From contig NZ_RCBY01000003.1 of NCBI RefSeq assembly GCF_003838195.1, positions 32,421 to 96,420 of the forward strand: a stretch of 64,000 nucleotides of DNA, in the 5' to 3' direction. Under the pieces are notes generated by a model. It was not told where the DNA came from. It was given only the letters and a program-made list of their open reading frames with translations, and did no database searches. Shown piece by piece: positions 63,661-64,000 of this stretch. Positions within the stretch are counted from its first letter, which is position 1. Every line of letters starts with the position of its first letter. The stretch is from Okeania hirsuta. Lineage in GTDB: Bacteria; Cyanobacteriota; Cyanobacteriia; Cyanobacteriales; Microcoleaceae. Both the position numbers and the translations under genes were made by a program.

Positions 63661-64000
63661 TTGTTGAAATCTCTAGCTTTCTATCTCACTATTGATAATT
63701 AACAGGACTTACGCAGAACCACCTTATGTGGTAGGGGCGAATGGCATTAGCCCTCTGCGGATAGACCACCTTATGTGGTAGGGGCGAATGGCATTAGCCC
63801 TCTGCGGATAGCATATTGTCTAAGAATTTGCGTAAGTCCTGACTATTGAACAATAGTTAAATTAATCAGGACTTACGCAGAACCACCTTATGTGGTAGGG
63901 GCGAATGGCATTAGCCCTCTGCGGATAGCATATTGTCTAAGAATTTGCGTAAGTCCTGTTAATTATCAATAGTGAGATAGAAAGCTAGAGATTTCAACAA
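63661..64000. repeat. Large palindrome with AGGACTTACGCA MITE copies at the window edge
   Basis: The first 55 bases (TTGTTGAAATCTCTAGCTTT ... ACGCA) reappear exactly inverted as the last 55 of the window (63946-64000). Between lie two copies of a MITE with ends AGGACTTACGCA and TGCGTAAGTCCT (63703-63840 and 63869-63959). The first has an internal 47-bp duplication starting ACCACCTTATGTGG (63718 and 63765). The middle has CTATTGAACAATAG. The inverted repeat may go on beyond 64000. Confidence 0.93.

Overview
The window looks like chromosomal DNA of a filamentous, nitrogen-fixing, probably non-heterocystous cyanobacterium of the Trichodesmium/Okeania/Moorena/Lyngbya kind (genus is an inference). 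Support: many HIP1-type GCGATCGC sites, heptanucleotide tandem repeats of the type called STRR in cyanobacteria, a cyanobacterial uptake hydrogenase (hupS, hupL without Tat signal, hupW protease), gas-vesicle relics, a CyRepA1-type plasmid replication protein, PEP-CTERM proteins, Uma2-type nucleases, low GC, and an unusually large non-coding share filled with dispersed palindromic elements.

Layout. 1-8 kb: gene fragments (glycosyltransferase, IS701, IS1634), two secreted or lipid-anchored-looking proteins, a 42-residue PsbY-like peptide, and a large TIGR03032-TPR-glycosyltransferase protein whose 3' end also survives as a relic at 1.2 kb. 8-13 kb: a graveyard of broken genes: a trypsin/FGE protein cut off by an 86-bp tandem array, its Trypco1 partner, Uma2, gvpN, SET, AraC and others. 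13-24.9 kb: working metabolic genes: hupW, hcp, a four-gene set (TPR protein, two small membrane proteins, NifU-Rieske fusion) like the genes that accompany hup/hyp in Nostoc, a rimK-like gene broken by a 56-bp duplication, its COG4067 protease partner, and gcvT. 25-30.3 kb: a pile-up of mobile elements (IS605-type, IS5-type, a group II intron 3' end) and a Doc toxin-antitoxin pair. 30.4-33.4 kb: hupL and hupS. 33.4-40.4 kb: MITE-rich DNA, a CyRepA1 plasmid replication gene and a dead IS701 copy between 70-bp inverted arms. 40.7-52.2 kb: lytic transglycosylase, leucyl aminopeptidase, a membrane coiled-coil protein, and a flotillin/flotillin/NfeD/NfeD cluster. 52.2-64 kb: PhyH fragment, membrane protein, Uma2 nuclease, VIT/VWA membrane protein of TIGR02921 type, FG-GAP PEP-CTERM protein, kinase relic, small antitoxin-like ORFs, an Rpn-type nuclease, and a large palindrome at the right edge.

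Functional links. HupS/HupL form the H2-oxidising enzyme; HupL keeps the C-terminal tail that HupW should remove; the NifU-Rieske protein is a plausible Fe-S donor for HupS, and Hcp fits an oxygen/NO-sensitive redox setting. The flotillins and NfeD-like proteins probably build membrane microdomains. The TIGR02921 protein and the adjacent PEP-CTERM protein belong to one surface-protein sorting theme. The most striking non-genic feature is the repeat landscape: at least six MITE-like families with recognisable inverted ends, tandem arrays of exactly 86 bp at two unrelated loci, small palindromes inserted inside transposase genes (one with an inverted loop between copies), and duplications that alter gene starts, ends and frames.
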